Positions 31,581 through 40,661 of a stretch of DNA of 57,018 nt are shown here, piece after piece. Source of the DNA: B4-G1 sp964393895. GTDB lineage: Bacteria > Chloroflexota > Anaerolineae > B4-G1. Position 1 is the stretch's first letter; every line of letters begins with the position of its first letter. The notes beneath the pieces were generated by a model. The model searched no databases, had not been told where the DNA came from, and saw only the letters and a program-made list of their open reading frames with translations. The stretch lies in assembly GCA_964393895.1 (NCBI GenBank), contig CAYMWP010000011.1, positions 1 to 57,018 on the forward strand, written 5' to 3'. Made by a program: the position numbers and the translations under genes.

Positions 31581-33143
31581 TTGTTCCCCTGGGCCCGCGA
31601 TCCACTGCTCGTATAGAGCACGGTGCTCGTCGCCGGCAACTGACTCTACCGCGGCCAGCCAATCCTCCACCGTGGCGACGGCGTATCGGTTGCGGTCAAA
31701 GTAGGCCCGCACAATGGCCTCAAAATCGTCGTCCCCCACCTCCCGGCGCAGCTCGTGAAAATAGAGCGGTCCCTTCCGGTAGACCACCGGGCCATAACTC
31801 TCACTGCTGTAGGCGGCGACCGGCATCCCCGCCGGCAAATCGCGCCCGGACTCTACCAGCATCTCGTATGACTGCCGGAAAACATCGTCCACCAGCTCGG
31901 CGGCCAGCCCCGTTCCGTAACGCTCCTCGTAGTAGAGCAGCGTGCTGTATTGCACCAATGCCTCGTCCAGCCACGGCTCGTCCACCTGATCGTTACCCAC
32001 CAGGCTGTACCACCACTGGTGCCCTGTCTCGTGCACCACGACCCATTCCATATCCTCGCTCATAGTCTCATAATAGACGCTGTTGATGACCACCAGTCCA
32101 GGGTACTCGATCCCGCCGGCGTAGGTGGGGGTTTCCACCACGTCCAGTTCGGTAAAGGGGTACGGGCCAAAGAGATGGGCGAACACTCGCACTGCCTCGG
32201 TCGCCTGACCCAACGCCAATTCGCCTCCCTCCCGATGGTCGGAGTAAAAGATGCTGTTGACCGTGACTCCCTCCACGACGTTGCTCTCCACCCGGTAATC
32301 TGGTCCTAGAATGGCGTTGAAATCCCGCATCGGGCCAGTGACGCAGGTCCAGGTAGCGCTACCGTCGGAATTGAAGGTAGGTGGAGAGCAGACGCCGGAG
32401 GCAAAGAGCGACATCTCGGCCGGGGCGGTGATGCGCACGCTGTAGAACGAGGTTTCGGAATAGACGGCGTCGCCGTAAGTGGGAGCCAGTTCGACGTTCC
32501 AGCCCTCGTCGTCGTAGACCGGGACCAGGGGATAGACGTTGGTCAGGGCCAGGACGTCGTCATAGTAGCCGAACTGCCGGTAGCCGTCGCCGGCGCGAGT
32601 GGGGATGGCAACGGTAAAACTGAGTGTCAACTCGAGCTGCGCCCCAGTCCCCAGCGGCGGGTCGAGCGAGAAGCGCAGCACAGAGCCACCCAGCTCGGCG
32701 GTAGGCTCGGCCGGCCGACCATCGAGCAAAACGTCCGTCACTTTCATCTCTCCTCCATAGCCGGGCGTGTTGGGAAAGAGGCGCAGGTAAATAGCATCCA
32801 GAGGAACGGCCTCAGCGTTGGTGTAGCTTATGCGCTCGCGCCCGGTGACGGTAAGTGCGTCGAGGGAGACGGTCAGCTCAAGCTCGTAGCGCGTGGCGTC
32901 GGGGAACAGGTCCAGGTCGGCGGCAAAGCCAGGACGTAGAGCCCGCGCCTGTTCGAGAGGGGGGATGGGGGAAAGTGGGAGCATGGGGATAGGAGTGTGG
33001 GGGTGCTGGGGAGTGGAGGTGTGGGGATGTGGAGGTGTGGAGGTGGGGGACGAGGGTGGTGTGGGGGTGATGGCAGTGGGAAGGCAAGCAATAGCGAGCA
33101 ACAAGCAGAGGGACAGGAACAGGAACCGATTTCTCCTTATCAT
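31578..33143 (-). CDS. M1 family metallopeptidase lipoprotein
   Basis: A 521-residue secreted aminopeptidase-like enzyme. The N-terminus is a signal peptide with lipobox LAIAC, followed by a low-complexity Pro, Thr, His linker (TPPHPHTSTPQHPHTP). The catalytic zinc site is complete: HETGHQWWYSLVGND with a second Glu in WLDEALVQY. A GGIEYPGL motif upstream matches the family GGMEYPG-type exopeptidase loop. The C-terminus is short (ends soon after the catalytic domain), so this is a trimmed form. The ATG at 33143 has GAGGAGG before it. It follows the RmlD-like gene by 18 bases. Confidence 0.93.
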   Translation of the reverse strand: MIRRNRFLFLSLCLLLAIACLPTAITPTPPSSPTSTPPHPHTSTPQHPHTPIPMLPLSPIPPLEQARALRPGFAADLDLFPDATRYELELTVSLDALTVTGRERISYTNAEAVPLDAIYLRLFPNTPGYGGEMKVTDVLLDGRPAEPTAELGGSVLRFSLDPPLGTGAQLELTLSFTVAIPTRAGDGYRQFGYYDDVLALTNVYPLVPVYDDEGWNVELAPTYGDAVYSETSFYSVRITAPAEMSLFASGVCSPPTFNSDGSATWTCVTGPMRDFNAILGPDYRVESNVVEGVTVNSIFYSDHREGGELALGQATEAVRVFAHLFGPYPFTELDVVETPTYAGGIEYPGLVVINSVYYETMSEDMEWVVVHETGHQWWYSLVGNDQVDEPWLDEALVQYSTLLYYEERYGTGLAAELVDDVFRQSYEMLVESGRDLPAGMPVAAYSSESYGPVVYRKGPLYFHELRREVGDDDFEAIVRAYFDRNRYAVATVEDWLAAVESVAGDEHRALYEQWIAGPGEQ

Positions 33144-33161
33144 TTTTACCTCCTCATTCAC

Positions 33162-34058
33162 TCAGGCAGCAAGTCTCAGGGAGCCGTTGTGCAATTCATC
33201 TCTGGTGTTCAAAGGTGCCGTTAGCACACCGTCCACTCCCGGCAGCGGCGTGCGCAGGAGCGCGCGGGCTCTGGAACAATCGAGCGTGCAGTTGAGGGGG
33301 CGCACCGAGCCACTTTCGGCCGCGCGGGCGGGTACGACGGGGCCAGGGTCCACCCCGTGAAAGCGCAACAATCCCAGGCCGAACTCGTGACGGGAGAGGT
33401 TCTGCGCGCCGGCCACGTGCAGCACGCCCGTGTAGCGCAACCCTGCCAGTTCGACGACCGCCGCCGCCAGGCTCTCCACCCAGATGGGCGAGCGCACCTC
33501 GTCGGTAAAGAGCCGCACCTGCCTTCCGGCCATCAGGCCATCCACCATCCAGCGCGTGTGGCGATCCAGGCGCGGACGCCAGCCATAGATGAGCGATGTG
33601 CGCACGATCACCGCTGCACCGCCGGCTGCACACACCTCCTCCTCGGCCAGCGCCTTGCTCCGCCCGTAGGGAGTGATGGGCGAGGGCGGATCATCCTCGC
33701 TGTAATTGCCCCTGCGACCGTCAAAGAGCGCGTCGGTTGAGATGTGGACCAGGCGCGCGCCGCAGGCTGCAGCCGCGCAGGCCACGTGGCGCGCGCCGGC
33801 CCTGTTCACCGCTTCAAATTCGGCGTCGCTGCCGACGTTGGCCGCCGCCGTGTGCACCACGACGGATGGTCGTACCTCCTCCACCAGTGCCCTGACCGCG
33901 GCCTCGTCCCGCACGTCCAAGCGGCGGGACGTCGCATCCGGCCCATCCACCGGATGCGTCAGGTGCGTGGCGGTCACTTCCCAGCCGACGCGAGCCAGCC
34001 GCGCGACCCACCCTCCCAGGTAGCCGCTGCCGCCGGTCACGAGCATCTTGGGTCTCAT
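33162..34058 (-). CDS. dTDP-4-dehydrorhamnose reductase (RmlD)-like SDR protein
   Basis: A 298-residue extended short-chain dehydrogenase. It has the NAD(P)-binding motif LVTGGSGYLGGWVARL, the TDALFDGRRGNYSEDD substrate loop of the RmlD family and the catalytic YGRSK (Tyr-x-x-x-Lys). It probably reduces a nucleotide-linked keto-sugar, but neighbouring rhamnose genes are absent. The ATG at 34058 is preferred (AAGGAG nine bases upstream). It heads a two-gene unit with the M1 peptidase, whose start lies 18 bases behind. The minus-strand TATACT at 34128-34133 is a probable -10 box with no good -35. Confidence 0.88.
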   Translation of the reverse strand: MRPKMLVTGGSGYLGGWVARLARVGWEVTATHLTHPVDGPDATSRRLDVRDEAAVRALVEEVRPSVVVHTAAANVGSDAEFEAVNRAGARHVACAAAACGARLVHISTDALFDGRRGNYSEDDPPSPITPYGRSKALAEEEVCAAGGAAVIVRTSLIYGWRPRLDRHTRWMVDGLMAGRQVRLFTDEVRSPIWVESLAAAVVELAGLRYTGVLHVAGAQNLSRHEFGLGLLRFHGVDPGPVVPARAAESGSVRPLNCTLDCSRARALLRTPLPGVDGVLTAPLNTRDELHNGSLRLAA

Positions 34059-34077
34059 CCTCGTCAACTCCTTCGAC

Positions 34078-34107
34078 TGGACAAAAACGACTGTTTTGGG
34101 GTATCAT
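34078..34107 (+). promoter_or_regulatory. Promoter upstream of the acyl-CoA synthetase gene
   Basis: TGGACA (34078-34083), 18 bases, then TATCAT (34102-34107), about 48 bases before the ATG at 34155. GGGG (34098-34101) and CCCC (34110-34113) form a small inverted repeat around the -10 box. The match is moderate. Confidence 0.5.
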
Positions 34108-34154
34108 GTCCCCGTGATTAGAGCCCAGTATACCACACATTCGAGGAGAGAAAC

Positions 34155-36242
34155 ATGACAGACCCACTGCACACGTTCTTCTACCCGCGCGGTGTAGCCG
34201 TCCTCGGCGCCAGCGCCAACCCCCTCAAGCTGAGTCACGGAGTGCTGCGCAACCTGGTCACCCACGGCTTTCGCGCTCCCGTTTACCCCGTCAATCCCAA
34301 AGGGGGGGCGATGCTGGGGCTGCGAGTCTACACCACCGTCGCCGATGTGCCCGATCCGGTGGATCTGGCCGTCATTGTCCTCTCCGCCGGTCAGACGGTG
34401 GAGGCGTTGGAGGCCTGTGGCAAGCGGGGCATCAGGAACGCCGTCCTCATCGCCTCCGGCTTTGGCGAGTTGGGCAGCGGTGGGCGGGAGCGAGAGAGCC
34501 AACTGCTAGAGATCGCCCGCCGGCACAAGATGCGCTTCGTTGGCCCCAACTGCGTCGGCGTGATAGATACTTATGCCCCCATAGATACCTCTTTCATCCG
34601 CACCATGCCGAGCCAGGGCGTCATCGGTTTCGTTTCCCACTCCGGCGCGGTCTGTGGCGGAACGATGGACTGGGCCAGTGCGGTCGGCGTCGGCTTCTCC
34701 CGGGTCATCAGCCTGGGCAACCAGGTGGACGTGGAGGTGGCGGACGCGCTGGATTCGCTGGCGGTCGACCCGCACACACGAGTCGTGGCCGCCTACATCG
34801 AGGGGCTGCCCGATGGCCGGCGATTCGTGGAGGCGGCCGCTCGCCTGACGCCGCACAAACCACTGATAGTGCTCAAGGCCGGACGCACGCCCAGTGGGAC
34901 GCGGGCGGTAGCTTCCCACACCGGCGCGCTGGCCGGGGCGGATCAGGCCTTTCTGGCCGCCTGTCGCCGCGCTGGCGCGATCCCGGCGGAGAATCTGGAA
35001 GAGCTGGTGGACGGGGCCATCTCGCTGGCCTACCGGCAATCTCCGCAGGGAGCACGCATAGCGATCCTGACCAACGCCGGCGGGCCGGCGGCGGTGGGCG
35101 CGGACGCGCTCGACCGGAACGGGCTGCACCTGGCAAACCTGAGCAGGGAGACGCAGACCCGGTTGCGGGAGGTTTGCCCGCCGGGAACGATGACGGGCAA
35201 CCCGGTGGACATGCTGGGCGGCCCGCAGCCGGAGCAGTACACCCAGGCGTTGGAGATACTCTCCCAGTCGGCCGAGGTGGACGGCGTGATGGTGGTCTAT
35301 GTACCCCAGGCGATCACGTCCCCCCACGACGTAGCGGCGGCGGTGGGCCACGTAGGAGAGGGAACCGAAAAGCCGGTGGTCTGTTGTATCTCGGGCGGGG
35401 GTGGCATCCGCGCCGCTGCCCGTGGCCTGCACGCCCATTCCATCCCCCACTATCTGACCCCTGCCCGCGCCGCCCACGGCCTGGGGACGCTGTGGCGCTA
35501 CAAATACATCCAGGCGCGGCCTCCATCGGAGACTGAGCCGGTGGCGGGAGTGGACCACAAGCGGGCACGTGCGCTGATAGAGGCGGCCCGGTCAGCCGGA
35601 CAGCACGTTTTGGACCCACAGGCGGGGGCGGAGCTGGCAGCAGCCTACGGCCTTTCGACGTCCCCCTCCGGCCTGGCGGCGACGCCCGACGAAGCGGCGG
35701 CGCTGGCGGAACGCGTGGGCTACCCGGCGGCCCTCAAGCGGGTCGCTCCCGGCGCGCTCCACAAGACCGACGCGGGCGGCGTGGCGCTGAACCTGGAAGA
35801 CGGTGACGCGGTGAAGGAAGCATTTGAGCGCATCGTCGGTTGGGGAGAGCGGGGACTGGTGCAACGGATGGCCCTCCCAGGGCTGGAGGTCATCGTGGGC
35901 GCCCAGCGAGACGATCAGTTTGGCCCGCTGGTGATGGTCGGGCTGGGCGGGATCTATGTGGAAGTGTTGCGAGACGTGGCCTTTCGCTTGGCCCCGTTGA
36001 GCGCGGCCCAAGCGCGGGCGATGGTGGCAGAGACGGCGGCGGGGAGACTGCTTAAGGGAGTGCGCGGCCAGCCGCCGAGGGACGTGGCAGCAGTCATGGA
36101 CGCCCTGCGCCGGGTGGGGCAATTGATGACCGATCTACCCCGGGTCGCAGAGATAGACCTGAACCCGCTGATCGTGGGCCGGATCGGGCAGGGGGCCTGT
36201 GCGGTGGACGTGCGCGTTATGTTGAGTGAGGGGGAGGACTGA
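34155..36242 (+). CDS. ADP-forming acetate/acyl-CoA ligase (fused alpha and beta subunits)
   Basis: A 695-residue fused NDP-forming acyl-CoA synthetase that makes ATP from acyl-CoA and ADP, used by anaerobes for energy. The CoA-binding domain (AVLGASANPLKLSHGVLRNL), the ligase CoA domain with GFVSHSGAVCG, the phosphohistidine site in ASHTGALAG, and the C-terminal ATP-grasp domain (GYPAALKRVAPGALHKTDAGGV, LVMVGLGGIYVEVLRD) are in the usual order. It starts at 34155 with GAGGAGAGAAAC before the ATG. It stands alone with its own promoter. With an AcsB-like protein in the same scaffold, it could complete an acetyl-CoA energy pathway, but that is inferred. Confidence 0.95.
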   Translation: MTDPLHTFFYPRGVAVLGASANPLKLSHGVLRNLVTHGFRAPVYPVNPKGGAMLGLRVYTTVADVPDPVDLAVIVLSAGQTVEALEACGKRGIRNAVLIASGFGELGSGGRERESQLLEIARRHKMRFVGPNCVGVIDTYAPIDTSFIRTMPSQGVIGFVSHSGAVCGGTMDWASAVGVGFSRVISLGNQVDVEVADALDSLAVDPHTRVVAAYIEGLPDGRRFVEAAARLTPHKPLIVLKAGRTPSGTRAVASHTGALAGADQAFLAACRRAGAIPAENLEELVDGAISLAYRQSPQGARIAILTNAGGPAAVGADALDRNGLHLANLSRETQTRLREVCPPGTMTGNPVDMLGGPQPEQYTQALEILSQSAEVDGVMVVYVPQAITSPHDVAAAVGHVGEGTEKPVVCCISGGGGIRAAARGLHAHSIPHYLTPARAAHGLGTLWRYKYIQARPPSETEPVAGVDHKRARALIEAARSAGQHVLDPQAGAELAAAYGLSTSPSGLAATPDEAAALAERVGYPAALKRVAPGALHKTDAGGVALNLEDGDAVKEAFERIVGWGERGLVQRMALPGLEVIVGAQRDDQFGPLVMVGLGGIYVEVLRDVAFRLAPLSAAQARAMVAETAAGRLLKGVRGQPPRDVAAVMDALRRVGQLMTDLPRVAEIDLNPLIVGRIGQGACAVDVRVMLSEGED

Positions 36243-36272
36243 CGGGAGCCGGTATGTCTCTGGTTGGAGAGA

Positions 36273-36626
36273 TTATGGCAATCCCATCGCGGCCAGGACG
36301 GCTTCGACTTCATCCAGGAACTCGGAGAGATTCACCGGCCGGCGGCCTTCAGCACTGGTGTCGTGTTTGTGAGGGTTGGTTGCAGTATGGCGGTGCCAGA
36401 TACCATTCACTTGATCCCGCGCGTAAATCCGCTGCTCGTTGTGAATCAGGACTAGATTCGTTGTATCGAAGTGAGCATTGCGGTAAACTTGTACAAAAAG
36501 GCTGGGGGATAGGTAAAGACGGATCTTGATCAGATTTTGGCTGAGATCGAGTACATCCAGCCGCCTGATGTAAGCCCGTCTTTTGGTCTCTTGACGTAAA
36601 GCAGAGAGCAATTGGGCCACGTTCAT
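36273..36626 (-). CDS. Toxin-like protein (TumE/DUF6516 type)
   Basis: A 117-residue protein resembling the TumE toxins: beta-strand-rich (LYLSPSLFVQVYRNAH, NLVLIHNEQRIYARDQVNGIWHRHTATNPHKHD), with a histidine cluster near the end and the pattern NLSEFLDEVEAVL. The start overlaps the antitoxin stop by four bases (ATGA), typical of a toxin-antitoxin operon with the antitoxin first. The role is inferred from family similarity and layout. Confidence 0.72.
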   Translation of the reverse strand: MNVAQLLSALRQETKRRAYIRRLDVLDLSQNLIKIRLYLSPSLFVQVYRNAHFDTTNLVLIHNEQRIYARDQVNGIWHRHTATNPHKHDTSAEGRRPVNLSEFLDEVEAVLAAMGLP

Positions 36627-36934
36627 GACAGTTGAATCACATCTTTCAATCGTCCGATTTCTTCCTCCATATCGGCGATGCCGGTCACAGCCATCTCCCA
36701 GTCAAAATAGTCTTGCTCCGCCTCGAAGGCCGGTTCAGAGCGCAGTATCACCTGACGGAAGGTCTCGAAATCCTGGTTATATTTGGCCTCGAATTGATGA
36801 GCCATTGTGCGATACTTGATCAGGTTTTTCTGCGCCCGCTCCAATAGTAGTTCCGCCAACACCTGATCGAGCTCCAAGCTGGGAAACAACTGGCGGGCGC
36901 TGGATTGAACCACCGCCAAAGTACTAAGCCCCAT
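36623..36934 (-). CDS. Antitoxin-like partner (TumA type)
   Basis: A 103-residue helical protein (LELDQVLAELLLERAQKNLIKYRTMAHQFEAKYNQDFETF), with no visible DNA-binding helix-turn-helix. The ATG at 36934 has GGAGG six bases upstream. Its gene precedes the toxin-like gene with a four-base overlap. This fits the antitoxin of the TumE pair, but the assignment depends on layout and weak family resemblance. Confidence 0.65.
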   Translation of the reverse strand: MGLSTLAVVQSSARQLFPSLELDQVLAELLLERAQKNLIKYRTMAHQFEAKYNQDFETFRQVILRSEPAFEAEQDYFDWEMAVTGIADMEEEIGRLKDVIQLS

Positions 36935-37025
36935 CACTCACCTCCAAAACTCCGCCCCCCTGACAACTTCACCCGGTCGTATGGGTATTATACTCGAACA
37001 AACGCAAGAGGCAAGAAATGCCTCC

Positions 37026-38009
37026 CTAATCCCCGTACCCGTGCGGGTGCGTGCGGTGCCACTCCCAGGCGTGCTCGACGATGGTGCGCAGGTCGGGGTA
37101 CTGTGGCTCCCAGCCCAGCTCCCGGCGAATTTTCTCGCTGCTGGCTATCAGAGTGGCCGGGTCGCCGGGCCGGCGGGGCCCGACCTCGGCCGAGATCGGG
37201 CGCCCGGTCACCTCCCGGCAGGTCTCGACGACCTCCTTGACCGTGAATCCCTGCCCGTTGCCCAGGTTGTAGGTGCGGCTGCCCTCGTCGAGCGCGCGCA
37301 GCGCCAGGATGTGGGCCTGGGCCAGATCGGTGACGTGGATATAGTCGCGCACGCAGGTGCCGTCGCGGGTGGGATAGTCGTCCCCAAAGATGGTGAGCTT
37401 TTCCCGCTGGCCCAGCGCCACTTGCAGAGTGAGGGGGATGAGGTGCGTCTCGGGGTCGTGATCCTCGCCCCGCTCACCGGTTGGCGAGGCCCCGGCGGCG
37501 TTAAAGTAGCGCAACGCCGCGTAGCGAAAACCATAGACACGGTCCAACCAATGAAGGATGCGCTCCAAGATGTGCTTGGATTCTCCATACGGGCTGCCAG
37601 GCACGATGCGTTCCTGCTCGTCAATCGGCATGCGCTCAGGGTCATCGAAGAGATTGGCGGTGGAGGAGAGGATAAAACGGCGCACGCCGTGAGCAGCCGC
37701 TTCCCGCATTAAATTCAGGCCGTTAGTGACGTTGTCGCCGACGTACATAAACGGCTGCTCCACAGACTCGCCCACCAGAGTGTAGGAGGCAAAGTGCATC
37801 ACCGCCTCGACGTCATGAGCGTCGAACACGCCCTTGACGGCCGTCCGGTCGGTCAGGTCCCCCTCGACAAAGACAGCCTGGGGATGGACGGCCGTCCGGT
37901 GGCCGTAGTATAGATTGTCAAAGACGACGACCGCGTCGCCTTGCCGAACAAGTTCCTCCGTGACGATGCTGCCGATATAGCCGGCACCGCCGGTGACCAA
38001 GATATTCAC
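37026..38009 (-). CDS. galE: UDP-glucose 4-epimerase
   Basis: A 327-residue GalE. NAD-binding TGGAGYIGSIVTEEL, the catalytic YGESK (Tyr-x-x-x-Lys), and YVHV/YIHVTDLA near residue 225 are the family marks; SSTANLFDDPERMPIDE contains the active-site serine. It interconverts UDP-glucose and UDP-galactose for cell-envelope sugars. It starts with GTG at 38009 (GGAGG seven bases upstream). An in-frame extension to 38051 is poorly supported. It follows the phospholipase-like gene by 38 bases and is probably co-transcribed. Confidence 0.95.
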   Translation of the reverse strand: MNILVTGGAGYIGSIVTEELVRQGDAVVVFDNLYYGHRTAVHPQAVFVEGDLTDRTAVKGVFDAHDVEAVMHFASYTLVGESVEQPFMYVGDNVTNGLNLMREAAAHGVRRFILSSTANLFDDPERMPIDEQERIVPGSPYGESKHILERILHWLDRVYGFRYAALRYFNAAGASPTGERGEDHDPETHLIPLTLQVALGQREKLTIFGDDYPTRDGTCVRDYIHVTDLAQAHILALRALDEGSRTYNLGNGQGFTVKEVVETCREVTGRPISAEVGPRRPGDPATLIASSEKIRRELGWEPQYPDLRTIVEHAWEWHRTHPHGYGD

Positions 38010-38047
38010 GAGTACACCTCCTCGTTGATGATTTTGAACGCGAAACG

Positions 38048-38800
38048 TCAAATGTCAAACGCCAAGTATCGCTCGATCAGCCTCACACTGCGCTCGTAGC
38101 CAACGTCGTGAAAGGACTTTAGCGCGGCCCGGGGGACGTGACGGAAGATGCGCTCCTCCATCTGTCGCGGAGACGCCAGTATCTCCTCCACCACTAGCGC
38201 CGACATCCCCATCCGCCGGGCAAAAACCTGCGCCGTCTCGACGTTGCGGGCCGGGCCGAGTTGCTCCACCAGCCAATCACGCCACGCCCGCAGGTGCTCG
38301 TCGCCGACGAAAGGCAGCCACCCCCACGGCTCGACCTCTCGTAACACTGTAGCCACGTCGCCGTCGAGCCGCCGTTGATCGCGGGCGTCCACCCAGGTAC
38401 GCAGGACATTGTGCAGGAACAGTCGCTCGTGCAGGGTTGCCCATTCCTGTGCCATAAAATAGCGCAGAAAGACGTCTTCGAGCCAGATCTCGTCCAGCAA
38501 CAGGTGGGCGATGTACCCGGCGACAAAGGCCGCTTGCGCCGGGAGCAGCATATCCGCGCAGGCCAGTTGCGGATGGGCGGCGAACAGCGCTTCGTAGGCC
38601 GGGCGGTCGGTGGTGCGCGGGATGGTGTAAAAGTGCGTCTCCTCGCGGCCCTGCCGGCTGATGGTCTGAACGTCGGGCACGGTGTGGCCCAGCAAGAAGG
38701 GGCCGCGCTGTTGTATCAGCCAGCGGCGAGTGGCGAGAGAGAGAGCATCGCCGCACAATATTTCTTCCGCCAGGGCCAGGTGCATCACCGGAGTGGGCAT
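38048..38800 (-). CDS. Zinc-dependent phospholipase C-like protein
   Basis: A 250-residue cytoplasmic protein of the Zn_dep_PLPC fold (PF00882-like). Metal-ligand-like histidines are found in MPTPVMHLALAEEIL, FLLGHTVPDVQ, REETHFYTI and GYIAHLLLDEIW, a pattern of this family. No signal peptide is visible, unlike secreted phospholipases. The ATG at 38800 is about four bases behind the expected transcript start, so the mRNA may be leaderless. The substrate is unknown. Confidence 0.82.
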   Translation of the reverse strand: MPTPVMHLALAEEILCGDALSLATRRWLIQQRGPFLLGHTVPDVQTISRQGREETHFYTIPRTTDRPAYEALFAAHPQLACADMLLPAQAAFVAGYIAHLLLDEIWLEDVFLRYFMAQEWATLHERLFLHNVLRTWVDARDQRRLDGDVATVLREVEPWGWLPFVGDEHLRAWRDWLVEQLGPARNVETAQVFARRMGMSALVVEEILASPRQMEERIFRHVPRAALKSFHDVGYERSVRLIERYLAFDI

Positions 38801-38810
38801 CACGTAGCAT

Positions 38811-38838
38811 ATTGTACAACGGAAGGGAGAATTTGCCA
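38811..38838 (-). promoter_or_regulatory. Promoter of the phospholipase-like gene (possibly leaderless)
   Basis: On the minus strand TGGCAA (38833-38838), 16 bases, TACAAT (38811-38816), which puts the start of RNA near 38804 and the ATG at 38800. On the plus strand TATAAT at 38883-38888 is the probable -10 box of the NfeD gene, with no good -35. Confidence 0.5.
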
Positions 38839-38996
38839 GTTTCCCGCTACTCTCAGCGGATGCGGGGAGAGGGTTTTTGAGGTATAATGTAGATGACCAC
38901 GGGGCAGGCTCTCAAGCCCGCCAAAAGACCGGAAAGTCTGCTCCACGTGAGGCTTTCGCCCTGATGCGTAGACAGGCTACGAGCAGAGGTGGACAG

Positions 38997-40310
38997 ATGA
39001 AAAAGAGAACGTACATCCTGGCAGCTACGTTGTGCTTGCTGGCCGTGCTGCAAGTTAGCGCAACGGCCCCAGCGGGTCCAGAGGTCCACCTGTTGACGGT
39101 GGACGGGGCGATCTCGAGCGCAACGGCCGACTATCTCGCACGGGGCATCGAACTGGCCGAGCAAGAGATGGCGGAGGCCGTCGTCATCCTGCTCAACACC
39201 CCAGGCGGCGACGTCACCGCCATGCTCAAGATAATGGAGACGCTGGAGAACGCAGAGGTGCCCGTCATCGTCTACGTCTGGCCGCGCGGAGGAATGGCCG
39301 CCTCGGCCGGGACGCTGATCGCGCTGGCGGCTTCGGGAGCGGCGATGGCGCCTCACACGACCATCGGCGCGGCCCATCCAGTGGCCGGGGGAGACGCGGA
39401 GGTAGACCCCGCCGCGATAGAAAAACTCACCAACGCGATGGTAGAACACGCGGGTGCCTTTGCCGCCCGGCGGGGACAGGCGGCGGTGGATTGGGCCGAG
39501 CGGGCCATCCGCGAGAGCGAGACCGCCAGCGAGCAGGAGGCGCTGGAACTGGGAGTCATTGACCTGGTGGCCAACGACCTGGACGATTTGCTGGAACAGT
39601 TCGACGGGCGCACGGTGCCGCTAGGTGGAGGCGAGGTGACGCTGCACGTGGCCGGGGCTGCGCTGCAAGAGTCACCAATGTCACCGGTCGAACAGATACT
39701 GAGCGTGCTCGTCAACCCCAACGTCGCTTTCATCCTCCTGGTGGCGGGTATCCAGCTCATCTTTATCGAGCTTTCGGCCCCCGGCGGATGGGTGGCCGGG
39801 TTCCTGGGCGCGCTCTGCCTGGCGCTGGCCGCTTACGCCATGCGCATCTTGCCGCTCAACTGGCTGGGGCTACTGCTCATCGGCGTCTCTTTCGCTCTCT
39901 TTTTCCTCGACCTCAAGACGCCGGGTGTAGAGGCGCTGACCTTTGCCGGCATCGGGACGCTCATTGCCGGGGCGCTGGTTCTGTTCAACACCCCTGTCGC
40001 CTCCCCCTATGGCAAAGTGTCGCTGCCGCTGGTGGTAGGGACGGGAGTGGTGCTCGGCGCTTTCTTCCTCATCGTCGTGGCCCAGGGATTGCGCGCCCAA
40101 AAGCTGCAGCCGGCGACCGGCGCCGAATCGCTGATCGGGCGTCAGGCCGTCGTTCGCGCCCCGCTCGACCCCGATGGAACGGTGTGGGTGGCGGGGGAAG
40201 TCTGGACGGCCAGCGCCGACGATGGCCCCATCGCTGCGGGGGAGCAGGTCGAGATCGTCGGCGTGGAGGGGCTGCGGCTGCGCGTGCGGCAATGTTCGGA
40301 GGAAAGTTAG
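38997..40310 (+). CDS. NfeD-family membrane serine protease (ClpP-like)
   Basis: A 437-residue membrane protein: signal sequence (MKKRTYILAATLCLL), ClpP-like protease domain (VILLNTPGGDVTAMLK, PRGGMAASAGTLIALAA with the catalytic Ser, GAAHPV), then four to five membrane helices (FILLVAGIQLIFIEL, LGALCLALAAYAM) and a C-terminal OB-fold NfeD domain (GRQAVVRAPLDPDGTVWVAGE). The family cleaves stomatin-like partner proteins and helps membrane quality control; a stomatin gene is not in the window. The ATG at 38997 has GAGGTGG before it. Confidence 0.93.
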   Translation: MKKRTYILAATLCLLAVLQVSATAPAGPEVHLLTVDGAISSATADYLARGIELAEQEMAEAVVILLNTPGGDVTAMLKIMETLENAEVPVIVYVWPRGGMAASAGTLIALAASGAAMAPHTTIGAAHPVAGGDAEVDPAAIEKLTNAMVEHAGAFAARRGQAAVDWAERAIRESETASEQEALELGVIDLVANDLDDLLEQFDGRTVPLGGGEVTLHVAGAALQESPMSPVEQILSVLVNPNVAFILLVAGIQLIFIELSAPGGWVAGFLGALCLALAAYAMRILPLNWLGLLLIGVSFALFFLDLKTPGVEALTFAGIGTLIAGALVLFNTPVASPYGKVSLPLVVGTGVVLGAFFLIVVAQGLRAQKLQPATGAESLIGRQAVVRAPLDPDGTVWVAGEVWTASADDGPIAAGEQVEIVGVEGLRLRVRQCSEES

Positions 40311-40311
40311 A

Positions 40312-40656
40312 GTGTCCGGCTTTTTCGATCAAGTCTACCGGCTGGTGCGGCGGGTGCCGCCCGGCAAGGTCACGTCCTACGGGGCGATTGCCCGTATGTT
40401 GGGCCACCCTCACGCCGCCCGCACCGTCGGTTGGGCGCTGCACAGCCTGCCGACAGGCTCCGACGTGCCCTGGCAGCGCGTCGTCAACGTCCAGGGCCGC
40501 ATCTCTACCAGTTGCGAGGAGCACGGCGAGGGTCTCCAACGGGCGCTGCTGGAGGCCGAGGGGGTCGAGTTCGATGAACGTGGAAGCGTGGACTGGGACC
40601 GCTTCGGCTGGGAGGGCCTCCCTTGGCCAGAGATAGAAGAGCGGACGGGCATATAA
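40312..40656 (+). CDS. Alkyltransferase-like (ATL) protein
   Basis: A 114-residue member of the O6-alkylguanine-DNA methyltransferase fold. The active-site Pro-Cys-His-Arg of true MGMT is replaced by PWQRV (Trp in place of Cys), as in ATL proteins, which bind O6-alkylguanine and hand it to nucleotide excision repair. The helix-turn-helix (GKVTSYGAIARMLG) and Arg-finger (ARTVGWAL) are present. The start is GTG at 40312, one base after the NfeD stop, with GGAGG nine bases upstream. It lies inside a plus-strand run with unrelated genes. Confidence 0.92.
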   Translation: MSGFFDQVYRLVRRVPPGKVTSYGAIARMLGHPHAARTVGWALHSLPTGSDVPWQRVVNVQGRISTSCEEHGEGLQRALLEAEGVEFDERGSVDWDRFGWEGLPWPEIEERTGI

Positions 40657-40661
40657 AGTTC

